From NCBI GenBank assembly GCA_963210315.1, contig OY723250.1, forward strand, positions 1,054,001 to 1,118,000: a stretch of 64,000 nt of DNA, given 5' to 3'. The stretch comes from Rhynchopus euleeides. Lineage: Eukaryota; Euglenozoa; Diplonemea; Diplonemida; Diplonemidae. The notes under the pieces were generated by a model. The model saw only the letters and a list, made by a program, of their open reading frames with translations, did no database searches and was not told the origin of the DNA. Positions 18,831 to 31,882 of this stretch are shown here, piece by piece; positions within the stretch are counted from its first letter, which is position 1; every line of letters starts with the position of its first letter. The position numbers and the translations under genes were made by a program.

Positions 18831-21800
18831 CTTAACAAGCCGCCGACATCCGAGCCGTTGGGGCGGGAGGGGTGGGTGGCTGGGGGTCGCAGAAGCCGCA
18901 AACGACGCGACGTGTTCCTTACGAGGGTCAGCCACAGTGCATGACGCTCGGAACAGGGGTGGGGATGGGGTGCGGGGGGGCCCTCCTCCATGCACCAGCG
19001 GTTCGATTGCCGATCCGGCTGGCTGCAGAAACAAGGTGAGTCTTCTCCCCCCAGCACGGCGGGCTCTGGCCTACAAGCCAGCGTCAGCCTCCCCTGGGCT
19101 GTGCACTTGTCTGCACATGTGGGTCGGGGTCGGATGGGGGGGACCGCTGTAGAAGGCGCTGGGGCTGCCTGTGGAGCCAGTGGTTGCAGGGGGGTGGGGT
19201 GGGGCCGGTCCGGGTTTTGTGTGGCGTGTGTGCTGGCTGTGCTAGGGTGCGGCCGGTCATCGGGATCGTCCCTCGGGAGGGACGTGGTTGTGGGTATTTA
19301 TTCAGTGTGTCGTATTTATTCAGGATCCCGTGCATGGCCTGCCTATTATAAACCCTAACAGCGACCGTGCGCAGGGTGAGCGAGGGCTTCGCTCTAAAGG
19401 GAAGAAGTTGTTCTATGAGCCTATATCACTGGGTGTCAGAGAGTGGGGTGGTGCGCAATACAAGTCGCATCGAGGTTTACAAAGTGCACTGCCCATACTG
19501 AACAGGGTGATATTAACGTGCTCATGTGTGTGTGAACGGTGGAGGCCCCACCAAGAGCAGATGCTTTGTTCCACTACAGCAAAAATGTTCGCGTGTCTGT
19601 TCGTGTGTGCGGGATGGGGAGGGGGTCGGAGGCACTCATGAATCACCGCCACCACAGCAACACACAACGAGGGGGCGGGGTGCTGCAAAGCCCAGTGCAG
19701 TGGGTGGGCTGCAAGGGTAGAGTGAGGGGCAATACAGGGTTGCCATGGCATATCAGGTGCCCCGGTTGCCGCTGTCTGTGTTCTCGGGATATATTGGGCT
19801 GCTGGTATGTGTTTTTTTCTGCCGTTGTACGACCGTTAGGATCTCCACATATTTCCAACTAAAACACGTGGCAGTGTTCGGTTTGGGTCTAATACATGAT
19901 GTGGTTCAAGATAGCCCGTGTAGGGCTTGCCACGTATAAGCCGTGACAGTGGGGGGGGCTGTATCGGCTGCAGTGTGAGGTCAATATTAACATTCGGGAA
20001 AATGGACTGCAGGACACTATACGAATTACAAAGGGTGAATGATATAATTGGTCCGAGCTGCATTGTACTGCAAGTTGGTGCGCCATTCTGGCGTGGTGGG
20101 GCGTCGGGATGTTTCCAATGCCTGCCGTGTGTCGGGTCCCTTCCGTATAATTACGGAGGACACATTGGCGCGTATTCGCTCTGTGTGTAGGGCAGTCCTA
20201 TAGGCGGCAGGGCCCTATTGGGTGACCCAGTTGTTGCATCTACCGTCATCGCATCATCGCATGCCAAGCCAGTCACACTACCGTCCCAGTGTGGATCCCT
20301 GGTGGCATTAGACGATGTATTAGACGATGTCCTGTTGCACCATTTCACGGCACTGCCCTGTGCGTGTCCAACCCTCCCGATTGATGTTCACCTGCCAGTG
20401 GAGCTTGCATCCCTTTGTTGTGGCTGCACCTTGTCTCTGTAATGACAGTCCTAATCAGTGATATGTCCTGCACCGACTCCATCCATGCCCTCACCACCAT
20501 GCATCGACTGATTCCCGCTCCTCCGTGGCCAGCTGAACACCCTTCGGAAGGGGGCCCCCTCGCATGGCCTTGTCCAGCCTTTGTCTGCAATCAAATGGCG
20601 GCTGTTTCATGTCCACGGTTCGGGTCCGTTCCCCTTGGGTGTGCTGGACACTGAAGGAAGTCGCAAGCACTGCGGCTCGGGCGCTACGCATGGTGTGTCT
20701 GTCGCATGTCCAGCGATACACACTTCTTTGACGTGCAGCTCCGAAACCAGATGTCGACTGGGGTCCGTCACATTCGTCCTCGCCTTCATTGTACTCTACT
20801 CATTGCTTGCAGCTGTGCTCTGCCAGCTCATCAGGTGGGCAGATGTACTGCACTGCATCGGGCGTCTCCCTCTCTGATTGGTGATGTCGTATAGCAGTAC
20901 ACCGTTGCGATGCTAGCGTGCCGTCTGCGAAGCTGTTTCTGTGTCACTCGGCGATGAATAAGGACGGGAATGAGACGGCTGAGGAGTCGAAGATGATGAC
21001 GCCTGACGGCCCTCTGGCATGCACTTTTCGATTGACTGCAGTTGTTGCATCCCCATCGGGTGCCTTGTGGTCCCCAACAGGTTGCGAAGAGCAGCATCCG
21101 CCCCCCCTCGCCCCCTTCCTCTTCCTCTTCCTCACGAAGATGCTCCGAAGAACTACGGCCACGGTTACCTGACCCCCCACTGTGACAGACAACAAATATC
21201 AGTGCGTCGACAGATCCACAACCAGCCCTGCCCCTGCAGCGGGCGGGGTTTCGGTCCCAGCCCCGTTGATGTCGTGTGCATCGACCGGCTCCCCCTTTGG
21301 ACGCCTTCAAGCGATCATAGGAATCCTGTCCGGCAATGCTGCTGTTCGGAGCCTCAACTGCTTTGGGAGACTGCAACACGCACGACATCAGCTACATCAG
21401 TATGTTTGGCCTCTCGTCTCGGTGGGCGTTCAGGGGATACTCGTCGCAACAGTAGTGGATCATCCTGTCTGGAGAAGCGTTGGTAGCCGAGTGGTATCGG
21501 CCGTGATGATGCCGGTGAACCAGATTGCTCCTCATGGTGTCACCCATGCGCCATCCGGCTTTGCCCCGGTTGTGCTGCCGACGTGCATCTCACTGTCCCC
21601 GATAGACAAGGAGATTCACCACGTCCTTCCGCTTTCCCCCGCCAGTCCAGCAGCCTTGTTGTGATGTGGGTCCGTCTCTGGCTCTGGGACCTGACACCAG
21701 GCAGCTTCAAGACTACGCCAGCCAGTCAAGAGGAGGCCCGGATACAGGAATACTCATTTCGATTGTACCTTGCAGTGTCCGAGGGCTCAGAGAACTGTGC

Positions 21801-24800
21801 GCAAGGCGGCGCACGTTTTATGGCGTCTTCCCGACTCTGGCAAACGTAAATCCTCTCATTCGATGTTTGACACTTCCACCTGGCCCTGAGGCTCCCTTCG
21901 GAACGTGTTGGTGTCGACCACCCATGGGTAGTTGTCTGTTCCTCGGTCCGGGAGACGGGCTCGCCCCGCCTCAGAGTTCGGAGCTTCCTTCATGTCATGT
22001 GCAAAGCAGTCGCTTCGCTGATTCGTCGGTGCGATACCCACTCATGCGCGAAGGTCATGCCGTGCGCCTCTTCCACATCTGGTGCATGCTGATATCGGCA
22101 GCGTAGTTCGCGCTGTGTCCTTTCACCAGAGAGAATACGTGCCGACCTTCACCAGCACCTTCGCTTTCGCATATACAGATGCCAGCCTGAATGCACCGCT
22201 CCTTGGGTTGGCGGTCCGTGTTGCTGATCACCCTGCGATGGTTCTCTCATCGATGGTGGCCTTGCTGCCCACCTAGTCCGATACATGCAGCGTGTTGCGA
22301 TCCACTGATACCTGCCACTTGTTGATGCGAATCGCGTGCTGCCCTCCACATGTAGACAGGGTTTGTATCGGTACCACCGGATTCCGAACACTTTGTGGAA
22401 GCTGCGTGGGGTCGCTTGGCCCTCATTATCTCCTGTACTTCGCCGTGCCTGCTCGTCTGTCAGTGTATTGTCGTTGTTGATTCCGGTGCCGACGTTACAT
22501 ATCTCTTAGAAAACCCTGTCGTTCGCTGTGATTTTGAGTTGTCCTGGCTATGGCAAAGTTGTCGCACCACGTAGCACCCGCCTCAGAATGAGGGCAGGTG
22601 TCGCTCTGTGTGTTTTGGCCGGTGTGTGTGACCACCTCATGCACATCCCCGTGGGCCGCCGACGAACTTCTTCTTCGGCAAACTTTAAACAGTAGAAACA
22701 CGAACAGGCTCAGCGAGGTGCACCACAAAGCCTCTTTACACGCCTCACCAGATCTGCGATGCAAACACGTAGTCACATCCCTCCATGAGGCATCGGAGGT
22801 CCTCGTCCGCCACCCTTTGCACCACCTGCCAGTAGTGTGTCCTCATCGCAACACACACTGCGAGCGGCGATGGTGGTGCCACCGGTCCAAACACTGAACC
22901 CAAGCAGTGCCTGCACACAGCTGCCTGCGGTGAGGAAGCTATGCACCGAGGTGCATCTGAAAAAACCTGGCTCTGCTAGCGACCGGGTACCACCCCCTGA
23001 AGTGTGGGGCGACCCTTCCAAGATCAGGTCCACCCGGCTCCGTGTATACCACGTTTCAGCACGAGGGGGCCACCCCACCGCTCACGTTCTTCGTCTCCCG
23101 CGCAATACGAGGGGACTGGCCAGGTGTCAGACGGCTTTTACCCCCGTCACTGTCGCCTGTGCGGCGTGCCCGCGACTCGCCGTGCACGTCGATCTCTTGC
23201 AATCGCTTGATGTTTCTTTGAGCTCCTATCGACCGAGTACAGGAGTGTTTGAGGGAGAGTGTCTCGTCGGAGTAACTACGTCGGCACCTGGCGGGGATGG
23301 CTGCCCCACGGAGTACCTCAGCATGTATCTGCCTGGTAACTCCGCTGGCAGTCCCGCCTCGGCATCCTGCGGCTTGCAGCCTGATCTGCAGACGAGCAAT
23401 CGGTCCTCCCGCACCGAGACGTGTTGGGCGAGGTTCCCTCGTGGACAGGCTTGGGTGATTCTGCAGGTGCCTGCACTGCCTCCGGTGCGCCGGCTTCTGT
23501 TCTGGCGGTGTGATATGTCATCTCTTGCACGCTCTGTTGCCGTATGTCCGGCTGATGTATTATCCAATTGTCTGCTCCGAGCCGATATTGTTTGTGCCCG
23601 CCCAATCGCCTGTCGGCTTGATGTGGGTGTAGCTACCAAATCGGCATCAAGGATGCTTTTCAGACAGTCCCTCTGCACAGTAGTTGCCTCTCAAAACCAG
23701 AACACCTGGCAAGGAATCGCCAGACTTGGTTGGACATCATGGCCTCAGGCAACATCAGGCGTATGTTACTCGAGATAGTCATGGGAAGGGAGAGGCTGGT
23801 GCACACACTCGACCTGTGACGGTCAGGTGTGGCTCTGGATTACGGTACTTCTTGTGCGAAACCTGGCCGGCCTGCTCCTCAACGACGCACAACGATGGTG
23901 AACTCGCTAGCCTGGGGTCTTTCGGCTCCGACAGTAGCCTTGCAGCGCCTCAAATCGGCACGTCTGCCACACCGGTCAGAATGTGGAACAACCTGTCAGC
24001 CTTCAGCCCAAGCGCCTCACAGGATTGGCCCTCCCTGTGTTGAGTCTCAAAGCCTGAGAGTGGTGGAAGGAATGCATAAACCAATCATGGGTTTTGTCTG
24101 TTCCACCACAGATTATGCATGATGTAATCTAACATTCCTGTGCACAACTGCACTCGGGACTCGTGCACCTCCCAGTCCAGGTGCGCATTGTCGCCCGTTG
24201 AGACCATTCAGTGTGCACTCGATTTGGCGCTGGTCCGCACACAACCCTTCGCCCGGCACCTGCCTGCAAACTGCCTGCATCTGAGGGATTCTTGGAGGTG
24301 TGGTGCAGTTCCCCCTTGTTGAAGGAACTCGTGCCATCTTGTCTACTTCCAGCACAGACCCGCACTGCACCCTCAGCTGCTACTACGACTAGTTGGTGTC
24401 GGCCTGCCGCAGGCGTTGTTGGAGTGCCTGCTTGGTCTGCTCGGTCAACTGAACCTAGGTGGATCGTGAGTGTCTTGACGGTCGCTCTACATACGGCTGG
24501 TGGTTCGTACATACGTACATCACAAGTACATGTCTGTGGGTGACATGTTCGCTGGTGCTCGCCGATGCCGTATTTCGCAGCTGACGGTGCATATCATACC
24601 GATGTGCTTGCTCCCCGGAGATGCTGCCAGGTGGCGCCGCAGCACAAGTGATGATGCCAACAGGCTTGCATAGACACTGGACCCAGAGTCCTGTCGGCTG
24701 CTGTCACATCTGGATGATATGCAGCCTGCTCCTTTCATTGATTGCTTGCCATGCCGTTTATCAACATCGAAGTCGTTCTCACGTGTGTCGGGCAGTGTTG

Positions 24801-26439
24801 GAAGCCACTGCAATACGTCACGGCATGCAACTGCAGGATCTTCTCAACTTCTTTCAGTCAATCGCTGCCCTCGTAAAAGGATATTTGCCCCATACCATTG
24901 GGTGCAGTGTCGCTGAGTGCAGCCATGCCCCCCTTCTCTGGGCTGTGCCACCGCAGGGTGTGACCACCCGTGTGCCCGTGATACCCGTGATCAGTGGTAG
25001 GGGTGCGGTGACACCCAGAGAGGCCTGGCCTGGACGAGGTTTTGATGATTTCAAAAGGTCTCACGGCCTCCAGTTCGCCCTGCCCGGCAGCTGGACTGCG
25101 GGCTCCCGTCGCCCTCCTGTGACTGTCTGTCCGTCGCTCTGTTGGACAGATCAGCCTGTTGACCCCGTTGAGCCGGCGCAGGACGTGTGAGAAGTACACT
25201 TTCATCATGCTGCCAATTGGGCAACCCGCAGAGTGAGTCTCGCGTGCATACGCAAGCGCGGCATCCTGCCCATCGGTCGACGCGATAAGGAATATTGCGC
25301 TTCGCGAGATTCCGGGTGTACCACAGGGAGCGTCATCCCGCAGGACAGCTCCAGATCCACTGTCAGCTCTAGTGATGTGATCACGCTCACGGAACTGTCA
25401 GCGACGCAGTGTCGCAACCAACCACTCATCATGGCGGCTTATGAACGGCTTCGTGTGCAGGTTGGGGCATGCCTCGAGAGTGCTGCCTCAGCCAACTGGG
25501 TTTCCCAGTGATTCCCAGTGCTGCCACGTCCGTTGATTCGGACGTCCATCTTGACCGCAGGACGCCTGCCTGGATGTCGCCGCGGCTGTACCCACAGCCA
25601 GTCTCGCACGCCACGCAAGGCAGATCAGCCAAGCATCCGATCGAACTCATCTCTTCACGGTGCTCGTCCACTGGCCCAGCAATGATGCTGCGGCTGTACG
25701 CCTGCGATACCTCCTGCATTCACCAGACTGGCTCGCTCAACCCACCCCCTGGGCGATCCAGTCATGTCAGCCCATACCATCTCCTGTGTCGCTTCGCATT
25801 TCTTGTCAGGGGATGATCGTAGGAAAAACGCTCTCCAGTGCCTGCCGTACTCGTACGCAGTGCGTCACCGCACCTACAGCACGGGGGCCACTTCCTGATC
25901 TGCCTCTGTATTGGTGGCAAAACGTGGCCCGCGGGCGTGCAGCCATGTCTATTTGGAGGGGTGAAGTTTGCAGCCCCTCAGGGCCGTGGCTGCACTACCC
26001 CAACAAGTCAGCGACAAGACCGTCACCCTCGGGATACTCAGGCCCGACATGAGCCGCTTCCATCTGAGAGGGACTGTCTTCCCGACCCACCTCTACGTCG
26101 TCGATTATGAGCCCTCCACGACCGTGCCAAAGGACTCCCTCGTAGTCTAGGCTAGACGGCATAAAGTTCCCCTTCCTTCTGCGGCACAGAAATGCGAACT
26201 CAGGCCTCCTGTCTCTTCACGTTCCCAGGAGCGGAGTGTATACGCACCTCGCTAGACTGCCATCCGCTTCCTGCCAGGGAAGATTGCCGATACTCATCAC
26301 ATCGACACTGTCACCGCATCGACCCTGGTAGCGCGATGCTGCGTCCTCTGCACGCTGTCGACACCTGCAGGAGGTAGTCGTCATTCGTCCCGCGGTTCAA
26401 CTGGAATCGATACTTTTGATGGTGTTCTGTTCTGCAACT
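18831..26439. other. long gene-poor tract, no gene recognised
   Basis: Many frames exist on both strands, the longest a 313-codon + frame at 22837-23778. None shows a domain, a good start context or codon use like the genes to the right. GTATTTATTCAG is repeated near 19295 and 19312. The tract could be old, heavily mutated transposon sequence, but no diagnostic reverse transcriptase, integrase or transposase motif was seen. Confidence 0.4.
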
Positions 26440-26975
26440 TCTCACGGTTGCCCCGGCGTTTTGCCCCGCTTCTTCTTGGGCTTTCCCCCCCCTTCTCCGC
26501 GCCTTTCTTGCCCGCCGATACGCGGCCTTGGCGATGGCTTTGGCAATATCAGGCTTGGTGCCACTCACCGCCACCCCCTCCCCCCCCTTCGCCAGGTCCA
26601 CGGTGTGAGGGGCGGAGGCCATCAGAAGATCGACATCCCGCTGGCCTCACATACGAGGGCCCAGTCGTCATCGTCCTTCTCGTCTTGACACGGATATGAT
26701 GAGTTCGACTGTAACAATAGTTTCTCGTACTCCGGCCAGGCCGCACTGCCTCGACCGCCTTCGGATGTGTGCGTCCTCCGCGATGCCCGGAGGTGATCCA
26801 GTGCGCCCTTGGACCGCTGCGATCTCGCTGGTGGCATCCCCGACACGGCCCCTGCCCCAGCAGAGCCCGCCGTTGGCTTCAAGCTCTTCACCGACTTCAC
26901 CGACCAGCAGGTCTGTGCGATGAGCAACCTCGACCTGCCGCTTTCCGGAGAGCCGCCCGCAACGGTCTCGCCCAC
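26400..26975 (-). pseudogene. possible broken minus-strand coding sequence
   Basis: Two consecutive minus-strand frames look protein-like. One ends YEKLLLQSNSSYPCQ...DEKDDDDWALVCEAS (26622-26975). The next, 26311-26622, reads TVDLAKGG...KPDIAKAIAKAAYRRARKARR. A strongly basic Lys/Arg-rich tail appears if a frame change is allowed at a G run near 26490. No family is recognised. It may be the remains of a gag-like or nuclear protein gene, or chance. Confidence 0.25.
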
Positions 26976-28038
26976 GATGAATCGGTACTCGCGACTTCAA
27001 GCGAACAGTCCATAGAAGTTCCTACATGCGCGCCACCCACCCTGCTCCCCTGCCCTGGGCACACTCTCCTGGCGCTGGCTGGAAGTCGGACCCGACACCA
27101 CATGAAGCCGGTCTTCGCTACGACCTGATTTGTGTCGAGGGTGGAGGGGATACATGCGACGCACCTGCACTTGTCCCCTCTGCCACAGCATGGGCTGTCC
27201 TCCCCAACACCCCAGCGTGCACCCTCCAGCAGCCACTGCCCCATCATGAGGCGGAAACCCCCAGCCAAAGCCCCACCCCACAGACATCCGCTGTGCACAA
27301 CGGGGCCGATGGAGTGCGTCGCCTTGGTAGATTTGGTCCACAGAAGCAGCTCGTCTGCCCACCTTAATTCCCAACCCGACCGAGGAGCACATTGTGCTTG
27401 GGGACACTCCATACTGATGTCACAATGGGTGAGCGCACCATCCCCAATTCCTTTGCTGGCAGGCGTGTACAAGATCCCCCCAGTGTGCTGAAGCCCCCTT
27501 GGCCCCAATTATGCTGTTAGAAAACACGGCGGACCCCACCCCAAAGCAGGGTTTGGGGCGGCAGTCAGAGCAGGGGTCTGGCCCCGAAAGTAGGGTGGGT
27601 GTCCCCGAACTCTACACAATTCTAACTCTACACACTCTAACACAATTTGTGGCGGCGTTCGGTGCTCTGGACGCCTTTCGGACAGGGGACCAGGGGTTCT
27701 TTCCCGAGAGGAGATGTCGTCTGGAAAACTGTGAAATGGCAATGTTGGCCGCACGTTGGAGGAGACACAAGCTTCTCACGCGCGAGGCCAGCACTATCCA
27801 ATACCGTAACCCTACGACCCAACACTGCCACATGTCATATGCTCTGACAAGCTCTCTACTTAAGATCTGCCTACGATATTATCTCTCTGGGGGCTTTCGC
27901 TCTGTGCCGTTGTGTGTCAAACTGTGCCACGTTGCGTTTGTGTTAGAGGCCCTGCCACAGCTCACTTCTGCAGTTCTGTTCTGAGCGCGGGGAAGGCCCC
28001 GCTATGTGTTCTAATCCGGGATGTGTTAATCAACCTCG
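26976..28038. other. intergenic, includes a dispersed repeat copy
   Basis: Bases 27027-27105 (CTGCCCTGGGCACACTCTCC, then GCTGGCTGGAAGTC) match 39148-39226 just downstream of the FYVE-like gene. The 39-kb copy has a short extra block. Nothing else is recognised, although an upstream exon of the RING gene could lie here. Confidence 0.45.
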
Positions 28039-28509
28039 ATGGTCTCCCACACCCACACCCCACCACAGGCCGGTCTGCAGCTGTCGCAGGTAAGCCCCTA
28101 CCGTGCCGCGTGCGAGGTGGTCGAGCGTGTGCGCTCTCAGAATGCCATCAAAGGAGGTGCAAATGGACTGCCTGCCAACGAGGTGGACTGGTCGAAGGGC
28201 CTGTTTATCCTTGGCAGCTGTCTCATGGTCGGCCTAATGGCAACGGGCCGCGACACGGGCGCAAGCAAAGGCACGTCTGAGATGTGCCTGTGGCGCCCGT
28301 CCGTGAACCGGCCCCCTCCCGCGTCGTACACCCCGACGCCTTCTGAGACAAACTGTTGTGCTGTGTGCCTCACACACGCACGTGATACCGTTGTTGATGA
28401 CTGCCAGCATCTCATCATGTGCTGGGCCTGTTTCGAGGGCCTGAGGGAGAAGAAGTGCCCTGCATGCCAGGGGTCGATCACCTCTGCAACCTTCACGTAC
28501 TCGCCGTAG
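28039..28509 (+). CDS. membrane RING-finger protein, probable E3 ubiquitin ligase (3' exon)
   Basis: The frame encodes 156 residues from ATG 28039. It ends in a C3HC4 RING: C107-x2-C110, C122-x-H124, C128-x2-C131 and C140-x2-C143. A hydrophobic segment at ~53-69 (LFILGSCLMVGLMATG) may cross a membrane. A transmembrane helix followed by a C-terminal RING resembles the end of MUL1/GIDE-type mitochondrial E3 ligases. RINGs of this kind bind E2 enzymes and direct ubiquitin transfer. CCCCACCACAG at 28058-28068 is a strong splice acceptor inside the first codons, so the real protein probably has upstream exons (or a trans-splice site) and the first ten residues given here may be intron. No upstream exon was recognised. 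Confidence 0.7.
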   Translation: MVSHTHTPPQAGLQLSQVSPYRAACEVVERVRSQNAIKGGANGLPANEVDWSKGLFILGSCLMVGLMATGRDTGASKGTSEMCLWRPSVNRPPPASYTPTPSETNCCAVCLTHARDTVVDDCQHLIMCWACFEGLREKKCPACQGSITSATFTYSP

Positions 28510-30500
28510 TCGACACTGTAATTTTCGGCTCCCCATGCTGTGCACATGAGATCCCCGCCACACTGATTTGTGTGGTGGTTGGGTGTGTGTTTCAGCTGTG
28601 CCGCCAGTGTGCAGATAGAACGGCGTATTTTTCTCAGAACAGGACCACTGTGCCAGTGGGTAGAAGATACTGGGAAGCGCTATGGGCCGCAGCAAAAGGC
28701 TGTGGCGCGAGTCACTTTTGTTTACCCCATCGTTTTTTTTGTTAAGCACACTCGTGTGAGCGGAAAGCGCCCCACCACAGCTGCAACCAAACGTGCTCTA
28801 TACACTAACCCCACCCTTCATCAGGCTCAGGGTGTGATCAGTTCAGGGTTTTGTGTGTAGAAGCGTCAACGCAACAAACAAAAGGAAATTCATCAGAGCG
28901 GTTGTAGCTGTGAAGTGATAGGGCGCTTTTTGGGGATAATTCGGCGTCGCAAACTGGGAAAACCTTTCTGCGCCTTTCTTTTTGATGGGCCTCACTACCA
29001 CTCCGTCCGACCTCCCGGGGGCGTGGTGTGCCACAACGAGTGGGTGACTGCATTCCAACAAAGCCAACGGTCAGCAGTCAATGGTTCGCCACTCACTGCG
29101 CCCCCTCCAGTGTCGAAGGGCTTATCCGATATGCCACTCTCCACTCCCCTGCTGTGGAGGATCTCCGCCCCCCTCTAGCTCGACGGCAGGCCCCTAGCTG
29201 TGTCCCGCGGTATCGTCGTGCGGCAACAGCCGTAAATATTTGTGTTGTTGCGAGACGCGAAGCGCAGGCCCTGTATATCTTTGTCTGCACCGCCCCCGAT
29301 CTCTACCCATCTCTCAAGCTTGAACTGATGTTGGGCTTCCAACCATTCTTTCGGTTATGTTTCTCTAGATGGTGGTTGTGGGGGTGGGAGTGGGGGTTTA
29401 TCTGGAAGGCGGAAATTTCAGGACCCAAGAGCCCTGAGGCTTTCCCGATTTTTTTGGATATTGGCGGAGTCAGGTGAAGCCAGGCTGCCCGGACTGAGTC
29501 TCACTTGATGTTGTTCTCTCGCATGTGGGATCTGAACAATGTGAAAATGGGTGGTAGAGTGGGTGTTGCACCTCTGGTGGTCGTGCACACCAGCCCCCCA
29601 CCCTTCCCACTCTGGTTGACAATAGTACCGGCAAGTCGTGCCAGGTGGAGGAAGGCCGTGTGGCCCATTGATCAGAGTGGAAACTGTGATGGATGAGCAT
29701 GTTGAGGGGTGATTGAATAGTTTTTTGATTGCGGAAAAAAGTCGAATCATTGTGTACAGTCGAGATGTCGTGCCTTCGGTCTTCAAGGGCGAACTGCATT
29801 TTCCTTCTGGATGGTGCCCGTATCGTTTCATATTTTCTGATCAGAATCAGTGCCGGGCGCAGTTTCCCATGCAGCCAACCCTGAAGTTACAGGTTCGGCT
29901 GGGCCACCAAACCCGCCGGCCACTGAGCACTGAGCTGTTGGGCCTGTCCAGTGTCTGATGGTTCGGTGGTCCAGCCGCACCATAGGGCCCAGCGCAAATC
30001 CGTCTGTGGTTCTCTGCCAGGCAGTCCACTGTGTCGCCCCTACCTTGTGTTTTGTAAGCACAAGGTGTTGGCACCGAGACGCGGTGGTACTGCGGCATCA
30101 ATCCCTTCTTCGGCTGGTCTTCCCACTGCCTTCGATTCAGTTCTTGCTGGTTCCAAGCGCGCCGTGCAGTTGGAAGACAACCCCGTGATTATTTTTCCCG
30201 GGCACAAACAACGCCTTATCTTTTTTGTGTTTCTTTGGTTTGGACCAGGGGCTTAGCTTGGATTTTGGGGTTGGGGCCGAAACTCGGTCAGACTCGGTCA
30301 CAGTACACACAGTTGAGTTGCCCCCCACCACCCCGTTCACCCAGAATTCGACGTTGCTGCTTCCCGGGCCCCCCCCTTCTAGAAAACCAGCTCAGCAACC
30401 AGGTCTGCAGCCTCAACCTGAGTTTGATTTGTTGCCTTTGTAGGTGCTGCATTGGCAGTTTCCCGCCAGTGGCGGATGCAGTCCCGGCAGCGCAAATAGT
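28510..30500. other. intergenic, no gene recognised
   Basis: Only short unconserved frames were found on both strands. Confidence 0.5.
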
Positions 30501-30572
30501 CCTGGGTAAGACGTTAAACTGCCTGGGGGGGCCGTCCCCGGACCATGACGGGTGCCTGCACCAGGAGTCTAG
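30501..30572 (+). repeat. dispersed repeat, copy 2
   Basis: This matches 9934-10003 inside the TIR element (CCTGGG-AAGACGTTAAACT, CCATGACGGGTGC, GCACCAGGAGT). A related CCCCAGACCAGGAAGG motif follows at ~30621. Confidence 0.6.
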
Positions 30573-31191
30573 CACGGCCGTGGTCCAGGGCATGACCGAA
30601 AACTGCTTGGGTACCGAGGCTCCCCAGACCAGGAAGGGTGGAGACACCTGGAGTCTAAATAGTCACACCACGTCAGGCCAGACCTTCGCATTGCACTCCG
30701 CGAAGACTGCCACACAGCCGCGGGGCAGGTGTGCAGCCTGTGGAAAACCTCGTACAGAAAAGACTGTAAGGGACGACAGCCCCGCCGAGGCGATACAGCG
30801 CCAGACGCGGCCCGAGTTTCTGGAGACCGACCGGGGAACTGGTACGTCTTCAGGATAAGCGCCTCACAGAGGACTGATCCTCACCTGTGTGATCCGTGAA
30901 CCTCAGCCCCATGGTGCTGGAGTGGAGCGGGTGCCTCGACCTCTTTTCGGGTTTTTTCTATTTCTTTATTTTCTTTTGGGTGCGTCCACCAAAGAAAACG
31001 TGGCCACCCACTCGCAGAGGCTCCCGAAAGCTCCAGCATCAGCTCGAGGTTCATGGTGTAGATCGGTGTCTCCAGAAGAAGGGGATGTCCGGTCGAAGAA
31101 GACAAACGACGAAGACAACCACACAGGCCGCACAAAAAAAAGTTCTGAAGTGGGCCGAAAAAGAGCCTTCTTGGTGATTCCGTGAACTTTT

Positions 31192-31640
31192 TCACCTCGC
31201 AAGACTGGCTACGGGGATACCCTGTGAATCTTCGCGACATTCCACTCCTGCAAAGAGTACATTTGCAAGGCTTTCGCTGCTCAGTTGGCGAAGCCTGGTG
31301 GAGACAAAGCGGAGCTTGGAAAACAAGCGTTCAACAGAAGCAGTACCCAGCGGAAGGATAGATGCAAGCTGGAGTAGCTTGCATGTTGCTGGGTACGTGA
31401 GAGCGAGGTTTTCCGAGGGAAACCGCTGAATAACCTCCTGCAGGCCCAACCTCCGAATCTCGGAACAGACACCCGGGCTCCTGCAGAAGGGCAGTCTTGT
31501 GCGCCTGTGCCCACTTCAGTGGGTGCTGCTGGGGCATTGAAGTCCGGGCAAGGGTACGCGCCAGTGATCCCCGGGAGAGGTGCCATGCAATGGTCAGCGA
31601 TGTGGCCCAGAGCCTCCTGCACCTGCGTGCCCACCATGTT
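31192..31640 (-). pseudogene. decayed hAT-family transposase C-terminus
   Basis: The minus frame 31192-31449 contains ILPLGTASVERLFSKLRF followed by VSTRLRQLSSESLANVLF. This is the hAT C-terminal dimerisation motif, in which an S-x-x-x-E-R-x-F/W-S core is typical. Upstream (31450-31640, minus) the similarity is scattered over different frames with no continuous transposase. No DDE residues or BED finger were found. The copy is a 5'-truncated, frame-broken fossil. It lies 0.4 kb from a MITE with hAT-type ends and may be a relic of the family that mobilised it. Confidence 0.75.
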
Positions 31641-31882
31641 GCCGGGAGACGGAATTCGAGACTGCTGCTATTCACGGGCTAGCGACGAATACGGGACAGA
31701 AGGAGAATGGGGTGTTCGCGTTCCGCTCGCACGCGTGCTTCACCTCCTGTGCTGCTGCACCCCATAAAAAATTCGATTTTTTCGCGGAAACTTTTACCTT
31801 TATTTTTTTGGGCTGACCGAGTTTTTTTCCGGGTTTGGCTGAAACTCGGTCAGCTGACCGAGTTTCCCCCCCCCCCCTAGGG
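31641..31882. other. spacer with palindrome and poly-C run
   Basis: AAACTCGGTCAGCTGACCGAGTTT lies at about 31841-31865. A similar half-site repeat is at ~30280. A 12-C run (31866-31877) ends in CCCTAGGG (31875-31882), the left target copy of the adjacent MITE. Confidence 0.6.

Noticed and set aside
19001..19015. B-box-like CGGTTCGATTGCCG
   Set aside because: No A box or cloverleaf upstream; G-rich simple sequence there instead.
18370..19034. Long frames on both strands over the 249-bp duplication
   Set aside because: They are products of the repeat and G/C-rich simple sequence, overlapping on both strands.
21480..21500. tRNA A-box-like TAGCCGAGTGG
   Set aside because: No matching B box (GGTTCRANNCC) or acceptor stem at the right spacing.
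22082..22276. YTDASLN in a short + frame, resembling an RNase H/gypsy motif
   Set aside because: No flanking RT, RNase H or integrase motifs in any frame; a four-residue match is not enough.
22837..23778. 313-codon + strand frame
   Set aside because: No domain, no splice-acceptor or start context, and Ser/Cys/Arg-rich composition typical of chance frames in GC-rich DNA.
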